A program made the position numbers and the translations under genes. DNA of 64,000 nt. Source: Deltaproteobacteria bacterium. Lineage in GTDB: Bacteria; JADJOY01. The notes under the pieces were generated by a model that was given only the letters and a program-made list of their open reading frames with translations, did no database searches and was not told the DNA's origin. The stretch covers positions 159,234 through 223,233 of the forward strand of contig JADJOY010000017.1 of the NCBI GenBank assembly GCA_016713535.1. Direction: 5' to 3'. Every line of letters starts with the position of its first letter. The stretch's first letter is position 1. This document shows positions 1 to 8,602 of this stretch, piece by piece.

Positions 1-1
1 C

Positions 2-160
2 TCGCCCGAGGAGGTGTGGCGGCTGCGCAACCGCGCGGTGTGGAGCTTTTACGGCCGCCCGCGGTATCTCGCGCGGCGCGCCAGCCAGGCGCTCAAGGAC
101 GGCGGGCTCTGGATCGGCGCGCGCAACGCGCTCACGCTGTTCGGCTCCGCGCTCGGATGA
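2..160 (+). CDS. C-terminal end of a radical SAM protein (partial)
   Basis: An open frame enters from the left edge and stops at TGA 158-160, giving the last 52 residues of a protein. It contains the segment FYGRPRYLARR, which closely matches FYGRPRYALWM in the C-terminal part of the cobalamin-binding radical SAM protein encoded at 1234-3048. By this similarity it is the tail of a second B12-binding/radical SAM protein, but the catalytic part lies outside the window. It points towards the two zinc-ribbon genes transcribed from the other strand. The assignment rests on one short shared motif. Confidence 0.5.
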   Translation, partial: SPEEVWRLRNRAVWSFYGRPRYLARRASQALKDGGLWIGARNALTLFGSALG

Positions 161-200
161 CGGGCTCGGTCGAAGCCGAGCTCGGCTGAGGTTTCCTGGC

Positions 201-704
201 TCAGTCGAGGAGCTCGAGCGCGACGTCGATCGCGAGCTCGAGAGCGAGCCAGCCGACCTCCCCCGAGTCCGGCGCCGCGCCCGGGGCCGTGAGGTCCGGG
301 AGGCGAGCCGAGAGTGCGCTCCCTGCCGCCGCGTCGCTCGGCCAGCTCGGCCTCACTCGCGGCGCCGGGAGCTCGACCGCTGGCAGGCGCTCGAGCTCGC
401 CCGCGTCGAACCACACGAGCTGGCAGCGCCGGCACACGTCGAGCTCGATCGACACCCCGCCCAACTCGGGCTGCACGACCAGCATGCCCGAACGGCACGA
501 CGGGCAAACCAGGCCGTGGTCGGGTGAGCGGGCTTGCCAGACGGCTCGCAGGACGGCGGGAGGGTGCCGGGGGCGCAGGCCCGCGAGCGTGATGGCCCTG
601 CCGCCGCAGCCGTCGCAGCGGTACCCGTGAGCGCCTCGCGTGCCCGGGCCGATCAGGACCGTGTCGCAGCGTGGACAGCCGAGCGACGGCAGGATCGGGC
701 CCAT
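201..704 (-). CDS. TFIIB-type zinc-ribbon protein, paralogue 1
   Basis: This 167-residue protein has two zinc-ribbon units. The first has CPRC near residue 10 and CDGCGG near residue 30. The second has CPSC near residue 68 and CRRC near residue 90, followed by LVWFDAGELERL, the signature of the zf-TFIIB (PF13453-type) family. The remaining C-terminus is acidic and hydrophobic without a known domain. It has exactly the same length as its upstream neighbour (731-1234), lies 26 nt behind it and is probably in the same operon. Members of this family bind zinc and are thought to be adaptors or stabilising proteins; no substrate can be inferred here. Confidence 0.75.
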   Translation of the reverse strand: MGPILPSLGCPRCDTVLIGPGTRGAHGYRCDGCGGRAITLAGLRPRHPPAVLRAVWQARSPDHGLVCPSCRSGMLVVQPELGGVSIELDVCRRCQLVWFDAGELERLPAVELPAPRVRPSWPSDAAAGSALSARLPDLTAPGAAPDSGEVGWLALELAIDVALELLD

Positions 705-730
705 CGCTCACCGAGATCGGCCGTCGCCGC

Positions 731-1234
731 TCACCTCGCGAGCCGGCTCACGACCTCGGCGACGCCTTCCATGACCGCGACAGCGCGCTCCCGGTCGTTC
801 TCTTCACGGATCCGGTCGCGCCACATCGACACGATCGCTTGCGCGTAGGCGACCTTCGCCTCGGGTGGGAGCTCGTTGGCGGTGAGGCTCGGCGGTCGCG
901 GACGTTCCGGGATCCGCGCCAGCGAGGCGTCGCTCAGCCACGCGAGCTGACAGCGCGCGCAGACGTCGGCAGACGCTTCCCCGTCGGGAACGTGGACCGT
1001 GACGCGACTCGACGGCTTGCTGCAGGAGATGCATGGCAGTCCCGATGCGAGACCGGCACCGCGCCCCGCCGCCCAGAGCTGCGACACGGCGACGGCGTCG
1101 CGCTCGCGCCGCAGCCGTGAGATGGGCACGCCGGCCGACGAGCAGGGCTCACACCGCCACTCGTGCCCGACGACGTCGCGATGGAGCGCGAGAGCGCCAG
1201 CGCACGACGGACAGCGGCGGTCGAGGCGCCCCAT
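731..1234 (-). CDS. TFIIB-type zinc-ribbon protein, paralogue 2
   Basis: This 167-residue paralogue of the preceding gene has CPSC near residue 8, CEPCSS near residue 28, CISC near residue 63 and CARCQLAWLSDASLARIP near residue 86. The final hydrophobic/acidic Asp-Glu of the zf-TFIIB signature is partly lost compared with paralogue 1 (FDAGELERL against LSDASLARI). The C-terminal third is charged and helical. The ATG at 1234 overlaps the TGA of the upstream radical SAM gene (ATGA), so the two are translationally coupled. This suggests the zinc-ribbon protein works with, or matures, the radical SAM enzyme. Confidence 0.75.
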   Translation of the reverse strand: MGRLDRRCPSCAGALALHRDVVGHEWRCEPCSSAGVPISRLRRERDAVAVSQLWAAGRGAGLASGLPCISCSKPSSRVTVHVPDGEASADVCARCQLAWLSDASLARIPERPRPPSLTANELPPEAKVAYAQAIVSMWRDRIREENDRERAVAVMEGVAEVVSRLAR

Positions 1235-3048
1235 CACTTGCCGAGGGCGGTCGCGAACTGGGCGCCGAGCGCCGTCGCGCTGCGCTTGGCGGCGCGCTCG
1301 TCGTCGGCACGCATCGCGTCGAAGGCCGGCATGTACTTGGCGAACGAGACCTTGGGCGTCGTCGGCGACACCGTCTGGCCGCGCTCTGCCATGATCCTGA
1401 GCAGCTCGGCGGCGCGCTCGCGTGTGAGCACGGGGTCGACCTCGACACGGGTGTATTCGCGCTTGGCGAGCGTCCACGCGCCCTTCACGCCGCCCCCCGC
1501 GCCGAACACCGGGTGACGCGCGCCGGGGTTGGCGGCGGTCATGAGCGCCTCGAAGAAGGTCGCGACCGAGCGCATCCCGCGCCGCCACGCGGGCAGCTTC
1601 TTGCCGGTGGGCGGGCGCAGCGGTCGCAGCAGGAGCTGCGTGCCGACGCGTACGTAGCGCAGGAGCTCGTCCCACGACTCGATCCGGCTCAGCATCCACA
1701 GCGCGTAGCGCGGGCGCCCGTAGAAGCGGAAATAGGCGTTGCGAGCGAGGCGCTCGAGCTCGGGGCGGGTCAGCTCGGTCCACGGCGTGGGGAGCAGGTG
1801 CTCGTCGAGAGTGCCGCGCATGTACTCACGCCAGTAGTCGATGCCGGTGCCCTCGATGACGTACTTCTGCTCGAGCTCGGTGTGGGGCTTGATGATCGCG
1901 ATCTGGTACTGCGCGTACGCGAGCGGCAACGTGAGCGAGAAGTCGATGGTCTTCTTGGCGCTCGCCATCGTGTCGCCGGGAGCACCCACGATGAAGAAAC
2001 CGAGCCCCATGATGCCGGCTTCCTTCACGCACGCGAGCGTGCGGCGGATGTGGCTGGTCGCCTTCTGGCCCTTCTTCATCGCGGCGAGGACCTCGTCGTC
2101 CCCCGACTCGACCCCGAAGAAGATGCGCCGGCAGCCGCCCTCGGCGAGGGTGCGGATGAGCTCCTCGTCCGGCTCGCGGTCGGTGCGGTGCCACGACAGC
2201 GAGTCCACCCGCGACCGGCACGACCAGATGATGTCGAGCTTGCGGCGCTTGACCTCGCGCGCGAGCTCCATGACGCGCTCGCGGTCGTGGAGCATGAGCG
2301 GGTCGAACCAGTCGATCTCGTGGATGCCGAGTGAGATGCACTCCTCCACCTCGTCGATGAGCTGCTCGGGCGTACGCGCGTCGAAGCCGGAGTTGCGCAT
2401 GCAGCAGAACGAGCACGGGTACGGACAGCCGATCTCCGACATCCCGATGGTGAAGTTCTTGCGCTGCGAGACGTGCGAGAAGTAAAGGTCGTTCGGATAG
2501 ATCGAGCGGTCCGGAATGGGGTACTCGGAGAACGGGATCTTGCGTCCCGGGTGGGTGCGGCGCAGCTCGCCGCGATCCCGGTACACCAGGTCGGCGACCT
2601 TGTCGTAGCCGTGGCCACGCTCGAAGGCGGGTAGGAACTCGGGCAGGAAGGTGATCGACTCGCCGGCGCACAGGAAGTCGTACGCGCCGTGCGACATGAT
2701 CTCCTCGGGGTAGACCTTGGCCTCATAGCCGCCCGTCAAGATCGGGATGGTCGTCTCCGCCTTGAACTTCTTCGCCCAGCGGATCGCGAAGCGGAAGGTC
2801 TGGGCGGCGTGGGACGAGAAGGCGATCAGGTCGGGGTTCCACTGCTTCACCTGCCCGAGCACCTCGTCGCAGCCCCAGCGGCGCGCGAGCCCGTCGAAGA
2901 GCTTCACCTCCCAGCCGGCTTGGTTGGCCACGCGCGCGGCCCACCCGAACCCGAGGTGCGGGAAGAGGCCGAACTCATCATCCACGCTCGGCAGGTTCTC
3001 GTTGAAGATCTGCGTGTGGAACGTGGGATAGACGAATGCCAAACGCAT
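1234..3048 (-). CDS. Cobalamin-binding radical SAM protein
   Basis: This 604-residue protein has an N-terminal B12-binding-like Rossmann region (about residues 15-140, including the ILTGGYEAK segment) followed by a radical SAM domain. The [4Fe-4S]-binding CxxxCxxC is C208, C212 and C215 (GCPYPCSFC). The C-terminus carries FYGRPRY. Enzymes with this architecture perform methylations or other radical chemistry on unreactive carbons of lipids, sugars or natural products. The ATG at 3048 is chosen because AGGAGG lies 10 nt upstream; an in-frame ATG at 3120 would add a 24-residue non-conserved extension. It heads the minus-strand operon with the two zinc-ribbon genes. The substrate is unknown. Confidence 0.85.
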   Translation of the reverse strand: MRLAFVYPTFHTQIFNENLPSVDDEFGLFPHLGFGWAARVANQAGWEVKLFDGLARRWGCDEVLGQVKQWNPDLIAFSSHAAQTFRFAIRWAKKFKAETTIPILTGGYEAKVYPEEIMSHGAYDFLCAGESITFLPEFLPAFERGHGYDKVADLVYRDRGELRRTHPGRKIPFSEYPIPDRSIYPNDLYFSHVSQRKNFTIGMSEIGCPYPCSFCCMRNSGFDARTPEQLIDEVEECISLGIHEIDWFDPLMLHDRERVMELAREVKRRKLDIIWSCRSRVDSLSWHRTDREPDEELIRTLAEGGCRRIFFGVESGDDEVLAAMKKGQKATSHIRRTLACVKEAGIMGLGFFIVGAPGDTMASAKKTIDFSLTLPLAYAQYQIAIIKPHTELEQKYVIEGTGIDYWREYMRGTLDEHLLPTPWTELTRPELERLARNAYFRFYGRPRYALWMLSRIESWDELLRYVRVGTQLLLRPLRPPTGKKLPAWRRGMRSVATFFEALMTAANPGARHPVFGAGGGVKGAWTLAKREYTRVEVDPVLTRERAAELLRIMAERGQTVSPTTPKVSFAKYMPAFDAMRADDERAAKRSATALGAQFATALGK

Positions 3049-3576
3049 GGAAGGGCTGCCTCCTCGAACGTCCCGGCTCGTCGTGGCGGCCGTCAGAGCC
3101 GGCCGCACCGACCTCCGCAACGCGAAGGGGTAGCGTGCTCGAGGGCACCGTGCCCGGGGGGGAGCGTTGCGCCGGCCGTGGGCTCGGTCCGGCGACGAAG
3201 CCGTCGATCCAGGAGCGAGGTCCGCACGGCGGATCGACGGGGAACGCTAACGGGTTCGGGGATCACTCGAGCGTCGCGGTGGGTTTCGCACTTTCGGAGC
3301 ACGCTCGGGGGAACGCTGCGCACCCGCCGGGCACGGTATCACGCGATTTTCGAGAGGGTCAAACCGCGCAGCGTGTCGCGACGCGCGCGGACGCGGGGCC
3401 GCGAAATCGCCGAAAACACGGGCGTTGCGTGACGGGCGTGGGGTACGATGTATGGGCGCCCATGTTTCGTGGCGACGGATCGGCGTGCGCCATCGCCTTG
3501 ACGTCGCGCGACCCCGGTTCGTAGGTTGAGCCTCGCTCTCGGCCCCTCCGACGAGAACCGACCCGGCCGTCCCTCG
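3049..3576. other. Intergenic region between divergent radical SAM genes
   Basis: About 530 bp separate two divergently transcribed radical SAM genes and presumably hold both promoters. The part next to the right-hand gene (about 3330-3480) is slightly less GC-rich. I could not pick out convincing -35/-10 pairs, and I recognise no cobalamin riboswitch despite the B12-dependent gene on the left. An in-frame TTG at 3526 could extend the right-hand gene into this region. Confidence 0.4.
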
Positions 3577-4647
3577 ATGATCGACTTCGCGGGCCTTCGC
3601 GACAACCTGAAGCTTCGCGCCCGGGCCGACGCCGCCTGGCGGAAGGTCGTGCCGCGGCCGCAGCAGGTCCACATCAGCATCACGGACCGCTGCAACCTGA
3701 GCTGCGAGCACTGTGACATCTGGATGAAGCCGGTGCCCGGCGAGGTGCCGATCGAGCGCTGGAAGGAAGTCGTCGACGAGTGCCGCGAGTGGCTGGGGCC
3801 GTTCACGCTCAAGATCGTGGGTGGGGAGCCGCTCCTCAAGGAAGGCGTAGTCGAGCTCATCGCCCACGCCAAGGAGCGCGGCTGCCGCGTCGGGCTCTCC
3901 ACCAACGCGATCCCGCTCTCCAACCCCGATCGCGCCCAGGAGATGGTCGACACCGGGCTCGACGAGATCCACATCTCGCTCGAGAGCTTCACGCCCGACC
4001 ACCACGACCAGATCCGCAAGCGCGCCGGCGCGCACGCGCGCACGGTGAAGGCGATCGGCGAGCTCACCCGCCGCCGTACCCACCTCCAGGTGAGCCTGGC
4101 GACGGTCGTCTGCCAGCAGAACCTCGACGAGCTCCTCAAGATGGTCGACTTCGTCCGCGACCACGGGCTCTACACCGTCAACTACCAACCGCTCTATGCC
4201 AATTTCGGCCGTCCCTTCGACCCACGCTGGTACGAGACGAGCCCGTACTTCCCGCGCGACGTCGACAAGCTCGACGCCGTCCTCGACCGCCTGGTCGAGA
4301 TCCGTACCGCCGAGTGGCTGGTCGGCAACACCGTCAACCAGCTGCAGATGATGAAGGTCTACTTCCGCAACCCCAACGCGGACGACCAGGTGGTGTGCAA
4401 GGCGGGCGACGACGACATCGCCTTCGATCCCTACGGCAACCTCAAGATGTGCTTCTGGCTCGACCCGGTCGGGAACATCCGCGACGAGCAGCCGAAGGCC
4501 GCCTACTGGTCGGAGGAAGCGCGCGAGCGGCGCCGCGAGGTGCGCTCCTGCACCCGCAACTGCAACTTGCTCAACTGCAACTTCGACCGCGAGCGCTTCG
4601 GCGAAGCGCTCTGGACGCGTCTCGGGATCGGCGCCGCGCGCGGCTAG
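3577..4647 (+). CDS. Radical SAM protein with SPASM-like C-terminus
   Basis: From the ATG at 3577 the protein has 356 residues. The radical SAM cluster ligands are C39, C43 and C46 (DRCNLSCEHC), followed by the KIVGGEPLLKEG motif typical of the fold. The C-terminus contains further cysteines (VCKAGDDD, MCFW, SCTRNCNLLNC) in the position of a SPASM/twitch auxiliary cluster. Such enzymes modify peptides or small molecules or act as dehydrogenases and epimerases. An upstream TTG at 3526 would add 17 residues; neither start has a strong ribosome-binding site. It begins a plus-strand cluster with another radical SAM gene and glycosyltransferases, suggesting modification of a glycan or its precursor. 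Confidence 0.82.
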   Translation: MIDFAGLRDNLKLRARADAAWRKVVPRPQQVHISITDRCNLSCEHCDIWMKPVPGEVPIERWKEVVDECREWLGPFTLKIVGGEPLLKEGVVELIAHAKERGCRVGLSTNAIPLSNPDRAQEMVDTGLDEIHISLESFTPDHHDQIRKRAGAHARTVKAIGELTRRRTHLQVSLATVVCQQNLDELLKMVDFVRDHGLYTVNYQPLYANFGRPFDPRWYETSPYFPRDVDKLDAVLDRLVEIRTAEWLVGNTVNQLQMMKVYFRNPNADDQVVCKAGDDDIAFDPYGNLKMCFWLDPVGNIRDEQPKAAYWSEEARERRREVRSCTRNCNLLNCNFDRERFGEALWTRLGIGAARG

Positions 4648-4754
4648 GAGCCTGTCGGGAGATGTGCTTCGCACGCCGACAGGCTCCTGACCTGATGTTC
4701 CCTCGGGGGTCTGTTCCAGACCCCCGCCCCGAAAAAAGGCGCGACTTTTCGGGG
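4646..4754. repeat. Three consecutive stem-loops after a radical SAM gene
   Basis: Three perfect inverted repeats follow one another. The first pairs 4646-4658 with 4676-4688 (13 bp) around a loop that itself holds GTGC/GCAC. The second pairs 4705-4713 with 4717-4725 (9 bp, TTC loop). The third pairs 4727-4735 with 4746-4754 (CCCCGAAAA with TTTTCGGGG). The first arm includes the stop codon of the preceding gene. None is followed by a clear T-tract, so this is not a textbook intrinsic terminator, although transcript end protection or termination is plausible. The rest of the gap to 4864 shows nothing else. Confidence 0.7.
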
Positions 4755-4864
4755 CCCCACTAGCCGGCTCGCGTTCGCTCGCCGAACGCGCCGCTGGCGC
4801 GTGCAGGAGTCGACACCGGGCGCGATATCCTGGCGCGCTCCGTTGATGCTGGGATCGTCGCTCC

Positions 4865-5866
4865 GTGCAGCCCTCGTTCGCGCGCCGCCTGTCGTACTGG
4901 CTCAACCAGCCGCTGGTCCCGCCCACCAAGCTCATCTTGTTGCTCACGCACCGCTGCCCGGTGCGCTGCGAGTTCTGCTCGACCCACCGCTGGGCCGAGG
5001 CGCGCCCGCGCGAGCTTGCCGTCGAGGACCTCGAACGTCGCATCGTGGAGGGCGGCGCAGTGGGGATCCACGACGTGCTCTTTTCCGGCGGCGAGCCGCT
5101 GCTCCGGCGCGGCGACGTGCTCAGGCTGACGCGCTTCACGCGCGGGCTCGGGCTCATCCCCACGATCATCACCAGCGGCGCGATCGGCGGCGAGGACACG
5201 ATCGGCGCGCTCGTCGACGCCGGGATGGCGAGCTTCATGGTGTCGATCGACGGCGATCGGCCCGAGACCCACGACCGCCTGCGCGGGCGCGCCGGGTCGT
5301 TCGACGAGGCGTCGACGTGGGTGCGGCGGGCGATCGCCTGTCGGGAGCGTCTCGCCGCGCCCTCGCCGCCCTATACCGTGTACGTCCAGACGGTGGTGAC
5401 GCGCGACAACGTCGGCGAGCTCGTGCCGCTCGCGCGCCGGCTGCGCGACGAGGGCGCGGACGCGATCCTGTTCCAGGGGCTCGCGCCGGACGCCTATCTC
5501 GACACCCACGGCTTCGACGCCGCCGCGCTCGCCCAGCTCGACGACGCCGTGGCCGCGCTCGCGGCGTTCGAGCCGCGCGGCTTCGTGATGAACCCGGACC
5601 GCTACCTTCGGGATCTGATCGCGTTCTACCGTGCGCGCGGCGAGCCCGAGCCGAAGCGCTGCCCGGCCGGGTTCGACACCCTGGTGCTCGCGCCGGACGG
5701 CTCGGTCAGCTCGTGCCGCGAGTCCCAGACCCGCGAGATTCTCGGCGCGGGCGGCGTGCCGCTCACCCTGCGCGAGGCGTGGCGTCACCCGCGCTTCCAG
5801 GCGGCGCGCCGCACCATGCGCGTGTGCGAGAAGCCGTGCACCATCAATTGCTGGTACACAGCGTGA
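4865..5866 (+). CDS. Radical SAM protein
   Basis: This 333-residue protein starts at a GTG. The CxxxCxxC ligands are C31, C35 and C38 (HRCPVRCEFC), followed by LFSGGEPLLRRGD, the conserved GGE motif that contacts SAM. The C-terminus has CPAGFDTLVLAPDGSVSSCRES and a CEKPCTINCW ending, a compact set of cysteines that could bind an auxiliary cluster. It resembles the MoaA/PqqE-type radical SAM group. The gene lies 53 nt before a glycosyltransferase gene in the same direction and is probably co-transcribed with it. The substrate is not known; a sugar or peptide partner of the neighbouring transferases is an inference. Confidence 0.82.
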   Translation: MQPSFARRLSYWLNQPLVPPTKLILLLTHRCPVRCEFCSTHRWAEARPRELAVEDLERRIVEGGAVGIHDVLFSGGEPLLRRGDVLRLTRFTRGLGLIPTIITSGAIGGEDTIGALVDAGMASFMVSIDGDRPETHDRLRGRAGSFDEASTWVRRAIACRERLAAPSPPYTVYVQTVVTRDNVGELVPLARRLRDEGADAILFQGLAPDAYLDTHGFDAAALAQLDDAVAALAAFEPRGFVMNPDRYLRDLIAFYRARGEPEPKRCPAGFDTLVLAPDGSVSSCRESQTREILGAGGVPLTLREAWRHPRFQAARRTMRVCEKPCTINCWYTA

Positions 5867-5919
5867 TCTCCCAGGCGTCGCGCCGCGCCGCGCGTTGACC
5901 GGCGCCACGGGCCTCTTCG

Positions 5920-7068
5920 ATGCGGATCGCGCTGGTCCACCAGAGCGGCGGCGAGCGGGGCGGGACGGAACGGTACCTCGACTCGCTCTGGGGTGCCCTC
6001 GCGTCGCGCGGTCACGAGGTCTCGCTCTGGGACCCGAGCACGCCGAGCGGCACGAGGCGCGATGCCCGGGCGTTCGCCGCCGAGGTCACCCGCGAAGCGC
6101 ACGTGGTGCACCTTCACCACGTCGAGGATCCGGCGTTCGCGGCGGCGATCGCGGGATCCTCGGCCGGCGTGGTGTGGTCGATCCACGACCTGCGGCCGGT
6201 CTGCCCGGGCGCCAACCGCCTCGATCGTCACGACCGCGCCTGCGCGCGTTTCGCCGCGCGTCGCTGCGCCGCGCAGGCCGTGCTCGGCCGCTGCGCGGGT
6301 CTGCCTCGGTGGCCGGTCGCGAGCGCGTTGCGCGTCGAGCGCTGGGCGCGCTGGGTCCGTTCGTTCCCGCGTCGCTGGCCGGTGGTGGTGGCCTCCGTGG
6401 CCATGCGCGACCGGATCGCGAGCCAGGGCTGGCCGGCCAGCGGCGTCGCGGTGGCGCCGTATCCGGTGGCGGTGCCGGAGCCGGGTGGGCGCCCGGCCTC
6501 GAGCGCGAGCGAGGTGCTCTTCGCCGCGCGGCTGGTCGAGCCGGACAAGGGCCTCGGCTTGCTGGTGGACGTGCTGGGTCGGCTGCCGCCGGCCACCCGC
6601 GCGGTCGTCGCGGGTGAAGGGCCGTCGCGAACCTGGCTGGAGCGCCGCCTCGAGGCGGCGGGTCTACGCGACCGAGTCGCCATGACGGGATGGCTCGAGC
6701 CAGAGGAGCTGTCGCGACGGATGGACGCGTCCGCGCTGCTGGTCATGACCTCGCACTGGCCCGAGCCGTCGGGGATCGTGGGCCTCGAGGCGCTCGCGCA
6801 CGCGCGCCCGGTGGTGGCGACCGACGTGGGTGGGGTGGCGGAGTGGCTGCGCGACGGGGAGGTCGGGTACCGCGTGCCCGCTGGCGACGCGGTGGCAATC
6901 GCCGACCGCGTCCGCGCGCTGCTCGCGGATGGCCCTCGCCGTGACGCGCTGGGCGCCGCCGGCCGCGAGTGGATCCGGAGCCACCGCGCGCCCGCGGCTC
7001 ACGCCGCTCGCCTCGAGGGGCTCTACGCGGCAGCGGCTCGTAGCGCCGGGAAGGGGGGCGAGACGTGA
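5920..7068 (+). CDS. Glycosyltransferase, GT4-like GT-B fold
   Basis: The 382-residue protein begins with MRIALVHQSGGERGGTERYL, the N-terminal glycine-rich loop of GT-B glycosyltransferases. The C-terminal Rossmann domain has FAARLVEPDKGLGLLVD, then EPSGIVGLEALAHARPVVATDVGG, which carries the E-x7-E type nucleotide-sugar-binding motif of family GT4. It is expected to transfer a sugar from an NDP-sugar in the cytoplasm. It overlaps the following glycosyltransferase by GTGA. It belongs to the surface-glycan-like cluster at 4.9-11.3 kb. Sugar and acceptor cannot be deduced. Confidence 0.85.
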   Translation: MRIALVHQSGGERGGTERYLDSLWGALASRGHEVSLWDPSTPSGTRRDARAFAAEVTREAHVVHLHHVEDPAFAAAIAGSSAGVVWSIHDLRPVCPGANRLDRHDRACARFAARRCAAQAVLGRCAGLPRWPVASALRVERWARWVRSFPRRWPVVVASVAMRDRIASQGWPASGVAVAPYPVAVPEPGGRPASSASEVLFAARLVEPDKGLGLLVDVLGRLPPATRAVVAGEGPSRTWLERRLEAAGLRDRVAMTGWLEPEELSRRMDASALLVMTSHWPEPSGIVGLEALAHARPVVATDVGGVAEWLRDGEVGYRVPAGDAVAIADRVRALLADGPRRDALGAAGREWIRSHRAPAAHAARLEGLYAAAARSAGKGGET

Positions 7069-8306
7069 GGATCGCCCTGGTCGGGGTGCTGCCGCCGCTG
7101 CGCTCCGGGATCGCCGATCACACCCTCGAGCTCGCACGCGCGCTCGCCGAGCGCAACGAGGTGACGCTCTACGTTGAGGATCCCATGGGGGTGGCCATCG
7201 AGCCGGCGTGCCCACCGATCCGCGCGGCGGCCGACCTGCCGGGCCGCCGTCGTGAGCACGACGTGGTCCTGTACCAGGCCGGGAACCACGCGGCGCACGG
7301 CTTCGTGATCGACCTCGTCCGGCGCGTGCCGGGTGTCGTCGATCTCCACGACGCGACCTTGCACGACCTCACGCTGGCGCGGCTCGTCGGTGCTCGGGCA
7401 GCGTTGGCCCGCGAGCTGGCGAGAAACGAGGGCGCGCTCGCGGTGCTCCCGCGGCTCCTCGGCAGCGACGACGAGACTCGCTCCGCGGTCCGAGGCTGGG
7501 TGGGCCGCCCGCGGTATCGCCTCGCGCTTCACTCGCGGCGCCGCGAGCTCTTCCCGCTGCGCCGTGCGATCCTCGGAGCGGCGCGCGCGGTGATCGTGCA
7601 CAGCCCGCATCTCGCGGCCCTGGTCCGGGCGAGCACGCCTGGGGTCCCGGTGGTTCACGTCCCGCACGGCGTTCGCGTCGACCTCGCGCCGCTCGAGCGG
7701 ACCGCTGCGCGGCGAGCCGTGGGGCTCACGGCGCGAGGTGTCGGGCCCACGACGCTGGTGTGCATGAGCTTCGGGCTGATCCAGCCGCACAAACGAATCG
7801 GCGTCGCGCTCGACGCCGTGCAAACGCTCCGCGCCCAGGGTCGCGACGTGCGCTACGTCCTCGTCGGCCCGCGCGGGCCCGACCTCGACGTCGAGCTCGC
7901 GATCCGTAGCCGTCGTCTCGAGAGTGCGGTCGAGGTGGTCGACGGCTTCCCGCCAGTCGAGGACGTGGCGCGGTGGATGCAAGCCGCGGATGTGGGGATC
8001 GCCTTGCGGGGGCCCAGCACGGGCGGGATCTCGGGGGCGTGGCTCAAGATGATGGCGCTCGGCTTGCCGACGATCGCGACCGCGGTGCCCGAGGGCTCGC
8101 ACCTGCCTCCGGACGCGACCTGGTTCGTGCCGACCGGCGGGCGTGAGCTGCCGGAGCTGGTGCGCGCCCTCGAGCAACTCGCGGACGACCCCGTCGAGCG
8201 CGCCGCGCTCGGTGAACGAGGACGCGTGGCGATCGAGCGCCACGGCTTTGCCTGGCCGGCCGCTGCGCGCGCGTATGAGGCGGCGCTCGGCGAGCTCACG
8301 ACCTGA
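7065..8306 (+). CDS. Glycosyltransferase, GT4-like
   Basis: The 413-residue protein starts at a GTG within the stop of the preceding gene (GTGA). The N-terminus MRIALVGVLPPLRSGIADHT is a GT-B loop, and the C-terminal half has SFGLIQPHKRIGVALDAV and RGPSTGGISGAWLKMMALG, a GT4-like donor site. This type is often annotated as a glycosyltransferase of polysaccharide clusters. A 30-bp gap separates it from the small membrane protein gene that follows. The donor and acceptor are unknown. Confidence 0.83.
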   Translation: MRIALVGVLPPLRSGIADHTLELARALAERNEVTLYVEDPMGVAIEPACPPIRAAADLPGRRREHDVVLYQAGNHAAHGFVIDLVRRVPGVVDLHDATLHDLTLARLVGARAALARELARNEGALAVLPRLLGSDDETRSAVRGWVGRPRYRLALHSRRRELFPLRRAILGAARAVIVHSPHLAALVRASTPGVPVVHVPHGVRVDLAPLERTAARRAVGLTARGVGPTTLVCMSFGLIQPHKRIGVALDAVQTLRAQGRDVRYVLVGPRGPDLDVELAIRSRRLESAVEVVDGFPPVEDVARWMQAADVGIALRGPSTGGISGAWLKMMALGLPTIATAVPEGSHLPPDATWFVPTGGRELPELVRALEQLADDPVERAALGERGRVAIERHGFAWPAAARAYEAALGELTT

Positions 8307-8336
8307 ACCGTCACCAGGAACGGCGAGGAGATCCCG

Positions 8337-8519
8337 ATGGAAACCAGCGAGGACATGCCGCGCCCGCAGCCAGCCACGAAGCGGCTCGGCCGTTTCCTGC
8401 GTAGCGACCCCCGGGTCTGGGTCGCAGTCGTGCTCGCGCTGCTGGTCGGCCTCGGGGTGTTCGCGGTGCTGACCGAGTCCGATCCCGAGATGCCGGTTCA
8501 GTACCGGGGGGCCTGGTGA
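8337..8519 (+). CDS. Small single-pass membrane protein, DUF5989-like
   Basis: This 60-residue protein has a charged N-terminus, an arginine/aspartate-rich segment (RFLRSDPRVW) and one transmembrane helix (about residues 28-46), ending in LTESDPEMPVQYRGAW. The pattern tryptophan, membrane helix, LTE-S/N, MP, tyrosine matches the next gene (8603-8800), so the two look like a tandem paralogue pair. Genes of this kind often accompany glycan or exopolysaccharide biosynthesis genes. Its function is unknown; a role as a membrane anchor or assembly factor is inference. Confidence 0.65.
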   Translation: METSEDMPRPQPATKRLGRFLRSDPRVWVAVVLALLVGLGVFAVLTESDPEMPVQYRGAW

Positions 8520-8602
8520 GCGGAGCACCCGTCAGCTTCCATGCGTCGTGACCGCTCTGCTAGAATCCGCTCGCCCTGTCGGGTCCGGAGAACGTGGTCA
8601 CG

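Noticed and set aside
1033-2334. Long plus-strand open frame opposite the B12 radical SAM gene
   Set aside because: It is antisense to a clearly conserved protein, and its Arg/Leu/His-rich composition is typical of shadow frames in GC-rich genomes.
3049-3576. Cobalamin riboswitch upstream of the B12 radical SAM gene
   Set aside because: I could not find the B12-box core or the expected arrangement of stems; a covariance search would settle it.
4646-4754. Classical Rho-independent terminator
   Set aside because: The stems are strong but none is followed by a run of T on either strand, so I list them as stem-loops only.
3247-5238. Long minus-strand open frame opposite the radical SAM genes
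   Set aside because: It runs antisense to two genes with conserved CxxxCxxC motifs and across their intergenic hairpins; no domain is recognisable.
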